Positions 10,039 to 20,641 of a DNA stretch of 64,000 nt are shown piece after piece. The position numbers and the translations under genes are program-made. Every line of letters starts with the position of its first letter. The stretch's first letter is position 1. The notes under the pieces are model-generated. The model did not search any database, had not been told where the DNA came from, and saw nothing but the letters and a program-made list of their open reading frames with translations. Origin of the DNA: Adenophora triphylla var. japonica (lineage: Eukaryota; Streptophyta; Magnoliopsida; Asterales; Campanulaceae); NCBI GenBank assembly GCA_022495995.1, contig JAFEMH010000335.1, positions 288,501 to 352,500 of the forward strand, given 5' to 3'.

Positions 10039-10350
10039 TGTAAGAGAACATTATCCCACATCGGGAATAAACAAGACTTATTTCTAACATATAAGGATCA
10101 CGAAGTGCTACAGGCCTTAACACTTGATTCATTGGTTTTGAGGTGGGGCCTCGACACATTTGACATGGTAGAAGCAGTGGTCCATTACGCGTGCAGGCCC
10201 AACGGCCCACGATGAACACGTTGTAAGCCTTTGGCAAAGCCCGGCTACACGTGAGGGGGCGTGTAAGAGAACATTATCCCACATCGGGAATAAATAAGGA
10301 TCCTGGGCTACCCTCCTTAACACCAATTGGTTTTAAGGTGGAACCTCAGA
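10039..10350. mobile_element. TRIM-like element (two short direct repeats)
   Basis: TGTAAGAGAACATTATCCCA and CATCGGGAATAAA occur as direct repeats at 10039 and 10262, each continuing to a GGTTTTGAGGTGGggCCTC-like end about 85-110 bases later. The short middle opens with a TGGTA..GAAGC stretch resembling a shortened tRNA-iMet primer-binding site and ends in the purine tract TGAGGGGGCG just before the second repeat. This is the layout of a terminal-repeat retrotransposon in miniature. The outer ends are approximate and no clean target duplication was found. Confidence 0.5.
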
Positions 10351-10591
10351 CTTTAACATTATTATGGGATTTTCTGCAATCAAAAGTAATGGGCATACAA
10401 AACCTAGAAAAACAACAGGAGTGATGATCACAATTTCATTGTCTTAATTCTTAGAATAATACAGTTTCTGTTTTTAATATACTTTCTGATGTGTACATTG
10501 CTTTTCAGAGTGAGAGAAGGCAAGTAAAATATTTTAGAATCAATTTACATGTTTCTATATGTTTATTTGACGTAATTCAACTGTAAAATAT

Positions 10592-13232
10592 CTACATTAC
10601 CGTTGATAGTGGGAAGGCCTTATCCAAAAGGGTATATACACCTCCTCCTAATAGGAGTGCACCACTGCAAAAGCAAATACAAACATGCATCAGAAACAAC
10701 CAACCCTATATATAGTCCTCAATAACAATTGTAGCAGGTGATATAGGTCTTCATTGGCATATATTCAGCCTTCAATTTGCAACCGAATTGTGCTAATGTA
10801 CTCCTACGATGGATTAGTGGCACGTGATGAGTACTAATCCCTTGGTCCCATAAAGATAGTTCTACTTTTTTTTTGTCAATTAAAATGAACTTTGAGCAAT
10901 AATTTAGGTTAATTGAATTATCCTAATACAAAAAAAAAAGTTGTTATTGATAGTATTTATAATGATGTATCAATTACAAGTTTTAAAATTTCATTAGTAT
11001 AATTACATTAACCGAATTTATTGCTCAAAGTTCATTCAAATTCAAAACTAAAAAAGTGGGACTACCTATATGGAACTGATGGAGTACTAAAATTCTTTGG
11101 TTTGCTCAAATAAATAACTATAGGTGTTACCTCATTGGGTTAATCCATGCCGAGAACTTGCGGAATGACAGCAGACTCTGCACATGTCATTGAAATATAT
11201 ATTTACAGAAGTTCTAACTTAAGTATCAAAAAGAAAATAACAGCTGTAGCCCCAGTAATTTCTGCAAATAAACTTGCCAAGTAGACTGCAGGTTTAACTA
11301 GTACAACAACAACAAAGCCTTAGTCCCAAAATAATTTGGGGTCGGCTAACATGAATCCTCATATGTCATCGTGTGAAAAAAAGAAAATAACAGCTGTAGC
11401 CCCAGTAATTTCTGCAAATAAACTTGCCAAGTAGACTGCAGGTTTAACTAGTGCATGTGCAATTTTTGAACCATATGACCAGAGAGAGAGAGAGAAATTT
11501 TTCATGAAAAAGTAACCGTGAAAGTCAACAGTGCTGACAAGGCTTCTTCAATTTGAATAAGCTTATACCTGCAGTGCTCCAGCAAAAGAAGCAGCAAGAA
11601 GTAGAGGAGCTACATAGCCCGTTGTGTATGTCAACAATAAGCTTCCCCCGATTATTGGATCCTGTTAAAATGGAAGGTTCTTAGTTTTACTTCACAATAA
11701 ATATTTGGAAAGTGAGACTGATAATTGAATTAAATGAACTTGGTAACGGTGCATGAAACATCATTAAACAGAAACTTCCTTTTATTTCAAACAAAAAAAT
11801 TGATCTTACAATTCTTTCGTCCATTATGCATAACATACATTTGAAAACATAGTACTCCCTCCATCCTTAAATGAATGTCCAAAATTCATTTAGGGGACAT
11901 TCTGAAAATGTTCACTTAAAGGCAAAGATGCATAAATATCCTTGTTATCCGCTTTCTAATCATTTAGTTTTGCAAATATAAAATGAATAGTGAAAAAAAA
12001 TTGGTAAAAAACATCATGCGACAGTTTTTTGCAAGAAAAACATTCATTTTGGCACAAAAAAATCTTGAAAATGGACATACATTTAGGGACGGAGGGAGTT
12101 GGAAACATGAGAATTCCCTTAATCTTTTGAATTTCATGAAGAAAGATACCTCTCACCTGCATTTCAATATACTAGCAAAGTACCTTGGAAGTTGCTACAT
12201 ATCCAAGAAGGGTGGCCAGCACCGGGGTACTGCAAGGAGACGCAGCTAACGCAAATGTAAGACCAGCCAAATAGGCTTGGACACCTGAAAATTTGAATTA
12301 ACGAGTGAATGGATTCTTAAGTTTAAATAGCCAGTCAGGCAGAAAGATTTATGGTTAGGAATTTCACTCCAATGTCGGAAGATCTGTTACCTGAAGGAAA
12401 ATTAGCAGCAGCTGCACGAGGATCAAAGTTGTCGAAAAATGAGGGGAGCTGTAATTCTATTATCTGCAATATTTGCAAGCAAAGAAATTTTAGGTAAGGC
12501 ATGAAGTAAAAATATTTGAGTTGAGCAAAATCTAATTCAAACTGTGGCTACCTCTAGTCAATAATTGTAAAAACAATAATATAATTCATGCCTAAGACAC
12601 TAATATAAAAGACCACTAAAAATATACGCTATCAAAATTACTCAAAGGAGTAACAGGTCTCAGATAACCAAGGATGCGCCATAAGAATTAGATTTAAAGA
12701 ACCAGAGACAATAGAGAACCTTGTCAAATATAACCAAACTGTTAGGTTGCAAGGTGAAGCTAAAACTCAACAACTAATATCTCTAGTTAACTCGAGTTCT
12801 ATATCAACTGGAAAAAATACAACATTAACAACTAGATGCAGCTACATTTATAATGGAAAAAAAAGGAGGCAGATCAAGTCATTCTGAAATTAGCTCAGGC
12901 TATCAGTTCTGGATTTCATGTTTTCTTGACCTTGTTAATCAAATCATGCATCAAAAACTCTAAGCAAAACACAACCTTACATACCGACTTATTGAAAAAC
13001 ATGAGATTTGAATGTATTAACCTAATTATCATCAAATGATAGTGGAGAAGCACGAAAACTACCTCTAGCAGGTTTAGGCCCATAACAACAGCCAAACCAG
13101 AAGCAGCCAATGGTAGTCCCTGCCCTACCTGTCCATATGCCTTACCAGCAACTGAGGCTGCTACTCCAAGTAATGCTAGTGTGGTTGCCAAACCCAATGC
13201 AAAAGCAATCGAATCTCCCACAACCTGGCCGC

Positions 13233-13297
<65 letters not shown>

Positions 13298-16200
13298 AGT
13301 ATGTTAGAATGCAAATTGTACTTCGTAATTGTATAGGGACTAGAACAATGAATTTCAAGTTAGATCCAAAAAAGAGGATGCAACTGAACAGTCAAACTTC
13401 CCTTTGTGGAAGTATTATATTGCTAACTTAGTCAGTTCACCGTCACAGGACAAACTTGATATTCCAAAGATCCTCCAACACATAAAAGATTAAATGAAAT
13501 GTGTAGCAAGAATAGTTAGATGGATGCCAACAAGGTAATTACCTCAGTTTTACTTTTTCCTGAGCCAAATGCTCCTGATTGATTGCAACCAGAACATATA
13601 TCAGCTTTAGACATAATGAGTAATACTAAGTTGTAACTAATATTTTTGCAGCAAGAATTAAATTATTTACCAATATAACCAAGGGTCAATGGAAGAACGC
13701 TTAGCGTACAAGGGGAAAGGCTGGTTACTAGCCCAGCACCAAATATAACTGCCAAACTGCAGACACCAATAGATCAGACCACCCAAGTATGAACAATTGG
13801 CTTAATATTAGAGCTTTAAACTCCTGGATGCCAAAAGAATAATTATGGATGAACCTGGTGAAACTGAGAGCGGATAACTGGTCCTGGACAGCTTCATTTG
13901 CCTGCTGGCCAGCAGAATATAGGAGGCCTCCAAACCAGTCTCCAAGGCTTCCATCAGCCAGAGTGTAAACAGATGAAGCAGATCCTTCCTGACTTGAAGG
14001 AAAATAATTGTGGTTCCTGATATTAGATGCGTAAGCAAACTTGCTAATAAATGTAGACTAATAGTCGACAAAATGCACAGGGTATCTTACAACAAATCCC
14101 TACACCCAAATCACAGTTCAAACACCAAGTATTTTCAATGAATGCATTCTGAAATTAGTAAAACTTCTCTGAAGCAGAACATTTGAAATACTCAGCCTAC
14201 TGAACTTAAATAAGGCGACACAAGATAAGTAATATCAAACACTGACTAGTATGCTAGTAAGTATTAGCAAATTTTTTGAGTGGGTGCCAAGAGACATACC
14301 AAGGAACTAATTCCTTAGGGTGATATAATAACAAAACGCAAATAAATGATTTTTTTTTAATTAATGAATAATAGAAATTGAGAAAGAAGAAGAATTCAAC
14401 CACTATAAAAAGAGATTTATTTGAACAGTACTTGATATTGTCTAGTCTACACTGATTGCTAATGTCGATAGATCGCGCTGTAAAGATAAATCATAATAGA
14501 GGGAGGAGGGGGAGGGGGAGGGGGTGCTAGGCTGCTAACAGTATATTTTGATGAGATTGAAAGCTATGTTAATATGGGGCTCTTATGAACTCTTTAAAAC
14601 CTTTTCATTTTCTTTTTGGTTGGGAGGGGGGGGGGGGAGGAGAGGGGGCGATGCAACATCCACCCCAGGTGGTGAGCACCAATTATAATATATTAGGGCG
14701 TCCTGCGTCATGTTTATTGTTTATTTAGTTTTACAAAGATTATTGCATGGATAAGTAGATAAAAGGGTTATATAATATGAAATATTGTGATACTTATAAC
14801 ATTTAATAAAGTGGGTATCCATACTGAAAATATGCTGTTGTTTTGGCTGAATCAAGCATAGGAATGCTCAAGAAGAAATTCTCACCAATATATGCTCCAT
14901 ATTTAACGCATGTGCTGCATGTGTTGCAACCAAATTTGCAGCTGAAACATCCAAATTAGAGCATTTAAGAATATAAGCTTAAATGCTAAACATGTGGAAA
15001 AGTTTTTGGTAGTTAAAGTCGAAGGAAACCAAGCGGTGTTAATGGGATTAGTCTCTGTACCCAAATTTTGAAATAAATCGTCCCTCTACCACTCAAATAA
15101 AATTCAATTGGTCCCTCCATCCAAATTCGTTGGATTTAAACCGTTAAATCATATCATTTGCAATTTAAGTGATATTTAGTGAGATTAAAATAGTCCTCAC
15201 AATAAAAAAAAACAGGGACCGATTGGGTAAAGGTGTTTCTTAGGCGTTTAAATTTGACGTCAATTTTGTTTGTATTTATATGTTTCTCCTTGTAACATTA
15301 CATTGAATTGTTCTATTCAATAGACTAAAGTAAATTCAACATACAAATAAATGTCTATTGTCACTTCGAAGTTAGAGCAACTTTGGTGATCTCCTAGAGT
15401 GATTGCAACCCAAGTAGAAAATTTTGTGATTGTGGAAACCGTTTGGTAAGCATATACACACACACATGATAAATAACACATTGACGCGGCAAAAATAAAC
15501 AACATGAATTCTTTGCATTGGAAGTTCATAAAGACAATTGTGATGGCATAAGGTTTCACACAAGGAAAATATTATTGTTGATAAAAACTACCTCAAACCT
15601 ATTTTAAAGACAATATAAAAAATTACAAAAATACCCAAAACGACTTAAAATCTTATGAGTCTTAAGACACTGCTTAAGCATTCTTTTTAGCCTTAAAATG
15701 AATATCTCAAAGGGCATTCCTTGATTGCCTTGTAGATCTCGTCGAGAGCCTCGATTGATAGGCAGTGCATTTTGTGTTTCATCCGGATTCAAATGTTGCA
15801 GCGCTTCGACGACAAACTTTTCAAACTCTTGCTTTTTACTAAAGAAAGCACTAGTTTCTAAACTGTCGCTTCACATCATACATTTTTTTTATTTTAAAAA
15901 CTCTTTGAAATTTCTATCTTGACCAGAAGCATGTTCATTGTCAACATCACACATATACTCACTAATCCTCTGTTCTTGTATTGAATTTAATTTGAGTTCA
16001 AGGAATATAATTTTGTTCAATATTACAAGGAGAAAGATGCAAGAACAAAGAAATTGGTGTCAATATTTGGCTCCTAAGAATTAGCTTTACCCAATCGCAA
16101 TAGGTCCCTCTATTATTTTATTGTAATGACCATTTTACCCCTATTAAATATCACGTGAGGTGCACATAACATGATTTAACGGCTTAAATCTAACGAAATT

Positions 16201-18022
16201 GGATGGAGGGACCAATTGCGTTTAATTTTAGTGGCAGAGGGATGACTTATTTTAAAATTTGGGTACAGGGACTAATCACATACAAGACAAATAGTAGAGG
16301 GACTATTTCGGTAGTTTGTCCAAGTTATTTTTACCACTGTACTTGGGTTTAATATCACTTTATCCATTCTACTTCTGGTTATTCAGTCTTTGTAAAGAGG
16401 TTCGCTTGCTATTTTTCTTACATACAATAATGTGACGTGCGCTTGTTCAACCATGAGTGATGACAGATGGTGACAAGTCAATATTTGTGGCAAATAGAAA
16501 ATCTCAGTAGAATCTCAGACATGAAGATAAAAAAGTAGAGCATCTAAAATAGTATTTGAGCTATGTACAGTGGTCAAAAATGGTATTTAACCAAAGTAGA
16601 CAGATGCAACGTCATGCTTGTAAATGCAGTGTGTGAACCTTGGGCACAGGGAAGTCATTTTGTGTATACAATTTTGAAAATACGTAAAGATTCACTAGGT
16701 TGAAAGCATCTTAAAATTGGGAGAAAAGAGAGTATGTCCGTTGATCAACCCTCAAATCATATAATAGACATGTTAGATGCAATACTCATAATTATACATA
16801 TACACAAACGGAATGTAGACATGGAAAAGAAACTTAATAATGAACTTTTGGATCTCCTACACTAACTCCATTTACCCACAAGATTTCAAACATAACAGTA
16901 TCCTACTAAATAAATCAGAAATCCAAACATAGTACTTCCTCTGTCTCATAAAGATGTTCCTATTTTCTACTTTTGTTTGTCCCAAAAAGAAAGTCTCATT
17001 TCTATATTTGAGCGGTTAAAATAAGTGAACTTCCTAAACTATACCACTAAAATATTAGAATAGTCATTTGCTACAAGCCTAATTCGTACTCGCATCAAGG
17101 TAATCCTTACTTTCATTAAGGATAATGATGGAAAGGAAAATATACCACTAAAATGTTTGAATGATCAAATAGGAACATCTTTATGGGATGGAAGGAGTAT
17201 TATTCCATACAACAAAAAAATCCTGGAACTATTGCAGGATGTACAAAGTAAAAACACATGCATAAATTGAAAGACAAGTTTAGTACCCGTAATGGCAGTC
17301 ACAGCTGTGGTGATTCTCAATCCAGTACTCTGGTGAATCTCTGGCAGAAACTTTGGCAGCGGCAGGATTCCTTGGGAAATAACCTCTCCTCTAGACGATC
17401 CCTGGGGCTTGTTAATCGGCAATTCATATTTACCTTTAATTCAACAATTGAAAAATTTTCATTGAGTTAACTTGTGGGAAGAAGTTGTTAAAGGTTTATA
17501 GAAATAAAGGGCTGATTTGGCATGACGTGGCAGTCTGGATAAACCCCTCAGGGGAATTATGAGTAAGGATGTCCTCATCTCAACAATTTCAAAGTCACTG
17601 CTAAATTGCTACACCTAAAAGTACAAACTCATCAACTGTCTCAAACAACAAACCGCAAAATCATTACATTTTAGAATCCGTTTTGAGAGTCTATTACAAG
17701 AAATTTAGGACATTAGTCACCCATAAATCAAAAATAAGGTTATCTAACAATTGCAGCGGGATACTTAGCATCTACATTAAATGTGTGAAGTAAAACTACG
17801 GATAAGCATCAAAAACTAGCGAAAACCTAATTCAAATGGAATCAAATTTCAAGCAAGCTAATCATCAACAATTACAAGTGCAAGAGCATTGATTGCTGAA
17901 GGAGATTCGATTCGGAAAATAAATTACTGACCATGAATGCCTTTCTGTTGTTGATGATAATTGTGGCATGAAATTACGCGATGAGGAGCGACATTGATGC
18001 TACTGTTGATAATCAAATTCAT
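10592..18022 (-). CDS. CCDA: Cytochrome c biogenesis protein CCDA, chloroplast
   Basis: Twelve exons on the minus strand: 18022-17932, 17433-17287, 14941-14886, 13988-13855, 13756-13671, 13574-13543, 13224-13063, 12463-12391, 12284-12184, 11661-11569, 11177-11131, 10664-10592. All junctions are GT-AG; lengths sum to 1095 nt, an unbroken 364-residue frame ending FPLSTVM. CCDA is a polytopic thylakoid protein that carries reducing power from stromal thioredoxin to the lumen for cytochrome b6f haem attachment. The two redox cysteines appear as [12 protein letters not shown] (Cys159) and [16 protein letters not shown] (Cys278). About the first 80 residues resemble a transit peptide. Introns hold MITEs, a SINE fragment, a TA microsatellite and a 1.2 kb TIR element. 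Another element lies just upstream of the ATG. Confidence 0.95.
10835..11086. mobile_element. Stowaway-like MITE in last CCDA intron
   Basis: CTAATCCCTTGGTCCC at the left and GGAACTGATGGAG at the right are inverted, with inner arms CTTTGAGCAATAAT and TTATTGCTCAAAG. Ends are diverged from the usual family, so this is an older copy. Confidence 0.6.
11228..11452. repeat. 75-bp direct duplication flanking a SINE fragment
   Basis: Bases 11228-11302 and 11378-11452 are identical over 75 positions (AAAAAGAAAATAACAGCTGT ... GGTTTAACTAGT). They bracket exactly the 75-bp insert 11303-11377. Both lie in the CCDA intron between the exons at 11131 and 11569. The length far exceeds the usual 7-20 bp duplication of a SINE. 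Confidence 0.9.
11303..11377 (-). mobile_element. Au-type SINE, 5'-truncated
   Basis: On the minus strand the insert reads GAGGATTCATGTTAGCCGAC, then CCCCAAATTATTTTGGGAC and AAGGCTTTGTTGTTGTTGT. I recognise this as the 3' part of the plant Au SINE, which ends in a GTT repeat rather than poly(A). The tRNA-derived promoter half is missing, so the copy is 5'-truncated and inactive. Confidence 0.75.
11855..12098. mobile_element. Stowaway-like MITE in CCDA intron
   Basis: Inverted ends CTCCCTCCATCC and GGGACGGAGGGAG are preceded by TA on the left. Subterminal TTAAATGAATGTCC and GGACATACATTTA pair. It lies in the intron between exons 11569-11661 and 12184-12284. Confidence 0.75.
13239..13294. repeat. 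(TA)n microsatellite in CCDA intron
   Basis: About 28 uninterrupted TA units lie just 15 bases from the acceptor (ggccag) of the exon ending at 13224. The branch-point region of this intron must lie in or beyond the tract. Confidence 0.95.
15045..16278. mobile_element. TIR element in the large CCDA intron
   Basis: About 200 bases from GATTAGTCTCTGTACCCAAA at the left are repeated in inverse at the right, ending in TTTGGGTACAGGGACTAATC. Both arms include CTCCATCCAA/TTGGATGGAG and ATTTAACGG motifs. The middle has a minus-strand frame at 15604-15792 that I do not recognise. Long arms suggest a MULE-like or other TIR class, but no matching target duplication was found. Confidence 0.65.
16935..17197. 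mobile_element. Stowaway-like MITE in CCDA intron
   Basis: CTTCCTCTGTCTCATAAAGA at the left pairs with TCTTTATGGGATGGAAGGAG at the right; TA flanks both ends. It ends about 90 bases from the exon at 17287-17433. Confidence 0.75.
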
Positions 18023-18082
18023 GAGTCTGTGTTTAGAGAGAGAGAAAGGGTTGAAGACGAGATAACCACTAGCAGAGAATCT

Positions 18083-18844
18083 TAGGGGTGTAAGTGCGCG
18101 GTTCGGGGTTTGGAAGCGAACCAAACCAAACCACACCACACCACGCAAATTATTCGGTTTTCAAACATTTATGGTTTGGTTAGATTTTAAAAATTGTTAA
18201 ATTGTGTGGTTTGGTTTGGTTTGCGGTCTGAATCCACAAATTACGGTTCGAGGCCATGAGATCGAACCATCAAATCGAATCGATAAATCAAACTGCCAAA
18301 CCGTTCAATATTAACCGTAGATATTTATATCTTTCATCTGCACCTCACAGTTACATTTGAAAGCCCCTAGTTCTATTTATAGGTTTTAGCCCATAACTCT
18401 TTTTTCTTTTGGTTAATCTTTCTATAATAATGTTAATTCACTTTTTAGCATATATCATTACAAATACTTAAATAAAATGTTATTATCAATTTATCATAAA
18501 CATTGCAGCACAATTTCATTTAAATTTTGAATTTCTTATTTATGCTATGTCTGAAAAATTCAAATAAACATGACAATAAATTATGTAGTCTGAAACCATA
18601 TTCTAATTAAAGGTGTAAGCCGTATTCTATTTTTCATGGTTTGGACCGTAGTTTGTATTCTATTTTTCATGGTTTGGACCGTAGTTTGAACTGTGATTTA
18701 AACCGCGGTTTGGATCATAAAATCAAATCACGGTTCGAACCAAATCGAACCAAACTATGACGATTTAATTTGATTCGATTTGAATTTTTTTATGATTCAA
18801 TTCGATTTGAGATTTTTCCAAACCAATTACTATTTACACACCTA
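18083..18844. mobile_element. MULE-like element in the CCDA 5' leader region
   Basis: Ends TAGGGGTGTAAG and TTTACACACCTA are inverted and flanked by an 11-bp near-perfect duplication, GCAGAGAATCT (18072-18082) and GCAGAGATTCT (18845-18855), within the Mutator range. The interior is made of GGTTTGGTTTGG, GAACCAAACC and AACCGCGGTTT motifs. It lies 60 bases upstream of the CCDA ATG, so it falls in the leader or core promoter. Non-coding. Confidence 0.75.
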
Positions 18845-19199
18845 GCAGAGATTCTCTACCGGAGAATCAATATAGTGCACACACACTTTACGAAGCAAAT
18901 ATGTGCGCTCTCTTAAAACGCGGACGCGCCAGTGCTTTTTATTAACAACAGGCTTTCATGATTTTTCTTATAGCTTATACAATCATATGAGCAAGTGTCA
19001 GATTTATTTATTTTTACGATACCTAAAGGCCAGGAGGCAAAGTGTCGTATTTTTTTAAATAATGATAATATTAGAGATTTTTCATTAGACATCATGGCCT
19101 TAGCCTCAACCCCACCCCCCCACCCCCCCAAACCCCAATACAAGCACACACATACTCCAAAACCAAGAATTATTGTCTCCAAGAGGTACAGTTTTCTTC

Positions 19200-19493
19200 T
19201 GCCGATCTCCCTAATCTAAAAGCTGAGAAAAGGTACATTATGGGCAACACTCAAAGAACCCAGGTGGCCACACAATATCGTTCAAAGTAAATGGTCTTTT
19301 CTACGCACCAAAGGTTCCAACAATAAAACTTAAAACTAGTTGCTGTGACTGAGAAAGAAACTGCAGCTTCTCTTAGACACCAACTCACTACTAGGAGGAT
19401 TGATGATTAATCTGCAGACAGTCCGGTCCATGTAAACCACAAGATCAGCAATGGCCTTTCTGTGAAATGTGATCTTGTTTTGGCAGCATCAGA
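19200..19493 (-). other. Possible 3'-UTR exon of the VAL-like gene
   Basis: On the minus strand an acceptor-like tgaagatttcag precedes TCTGATGCTGCC at 19493. The coding exon at 20642 ends in a stop directly followed by gtatgt, a good donor. Splicing across the intervening 1.1 kb, which holds several MITEs, would make this region untranslated. Evidence is splice motifs only. Confidence 0.35.
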
Positions 19494-19989
19494 CTGAAAT
19501 CTTCAAGTTTTTGTCACATTCAAGCAAAACTTTTATCTGCCTTGAAACAAATAAAATGTTAAAATCATACTAAAGGACAAAAATGAAATTGATAACGATG
19601 CAAGATTCTGGAGACTAGTGTATGTGGACTTCCAGCAGTGTCATGTCGTCCTAAGTGTACAGCTCACTTATTAGGTGGACCAAAATAAGTGTCGTGTTCT
19701 GTACTTTTCACTCGTCTTAAAAAAAGCAATTATTACTATAGTTTGATGAACAACGTAACAAATTTACCCTTTGTTTCTCTTTACTACATTATTTCACTCA
19801 ATACAACAATTAATACAATGATCCAAGTTGCAATGTAAGGGTAACATAGGAATTAAAATGCTTTCAACCTAAAAGAGACTTATTTTGGACCAAAATATTG
19901 GTTTAAAAAAACAGACGCTTATTTTGGAACGGAGGGAGTAACAATGCGGTAGTAAATATAATAAGACCAAGTCAAATTCATAAGTTATA

Positions 19990-20231
19990 CTCCCTCCATC
20001 CCGGAATGATAGTTCCTATTTCTATATTTGTTTGTCCCAAAAAATTAAGTCTCACTGGGGTATTTAAGTGTATGAACCTCCAAAACTACCATGCCAAGAC
20101 CACCATATTTTCTTGGTTTCTTAATAACCTTCAATATAGTTGCCACTCATTAAGGACAATTATGTCAATGAGTGAATATTGTTAAAAAGCTTAAATAGTC
20201 AACTGGGACTATCTTGGTGGGATGGGGGGAG
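19990..20231. mobile_element. Stowaway-like MITE
   Basis: CTCCCTCCATCCC and GGGATGGGGGGAG ends are inverted, TA flanked, with subterminal GGAATGATAGTTCC and GGGACTATCTTGG pairing. It lies downstream of the VAL-like coding region. Confidence 0.75.
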
Positions 20232-20262
20232 TAGCATGGACAAACAGACTTACACACACATA

Positions 20263-20525
20263 CTCCCTCCGTCCCACCGATCTTAGAAATTTTCAAATGG
20301 CAAGGGGATTAAGGAAATAATAAATGTTGTGAGTGTAATAGTAAAATAGGAGAGAGAATGAGTGGAGGGAATAGTAAATTATAATGGTGTTGTGAGTATT
20401 AAAATAATATAGGAGAGAGAATGAGTGGAGGGAATAGTGATAAAAACTTTCCATTTTGGGAATTCTTAAGATTGGTGGGACGCCCAAAATGGAAAGTTTT
20501 CTTAAGATCGGTGGGACGGAGGGAG
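20263..20525. mobile_element. Stowaway-like MITE
   Basis: Inverted ends CTCCCTCCGTCCCACCGATC and GATCGGTGGGACGGAGGGAG match perfectly, suggesting a young copy. The GTGGGACGCCCAAAATGG inner motif is shared with the copies at 49948 and 50322. Confidence 0.85.
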
Positions 20526-20641
20526 TATAAATAACCTGTGGTTTCAGCTCTACTATCAAATCCAGACAATAATGTAGTACTTGCCTAGATCATCTTACAT
20601 TTCACATATACACAGTCGAGTCAAATGAGTGCATGACATAC

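Noticed and set aside
12916..13358. Frames running through the TA tract near 13240-13295 (Ile-Tyr repeats)
   Set aside because: They join a CCDA exon to intronic microsatellite; the true exon ends at 13224 by its splice site.
15604..15792. Minus-strand frame in the CCDA intron element as a transposase
   Set aside because: It is 62 codons long, with no DDE or zinc-finger motif recognisable; left unassigned.
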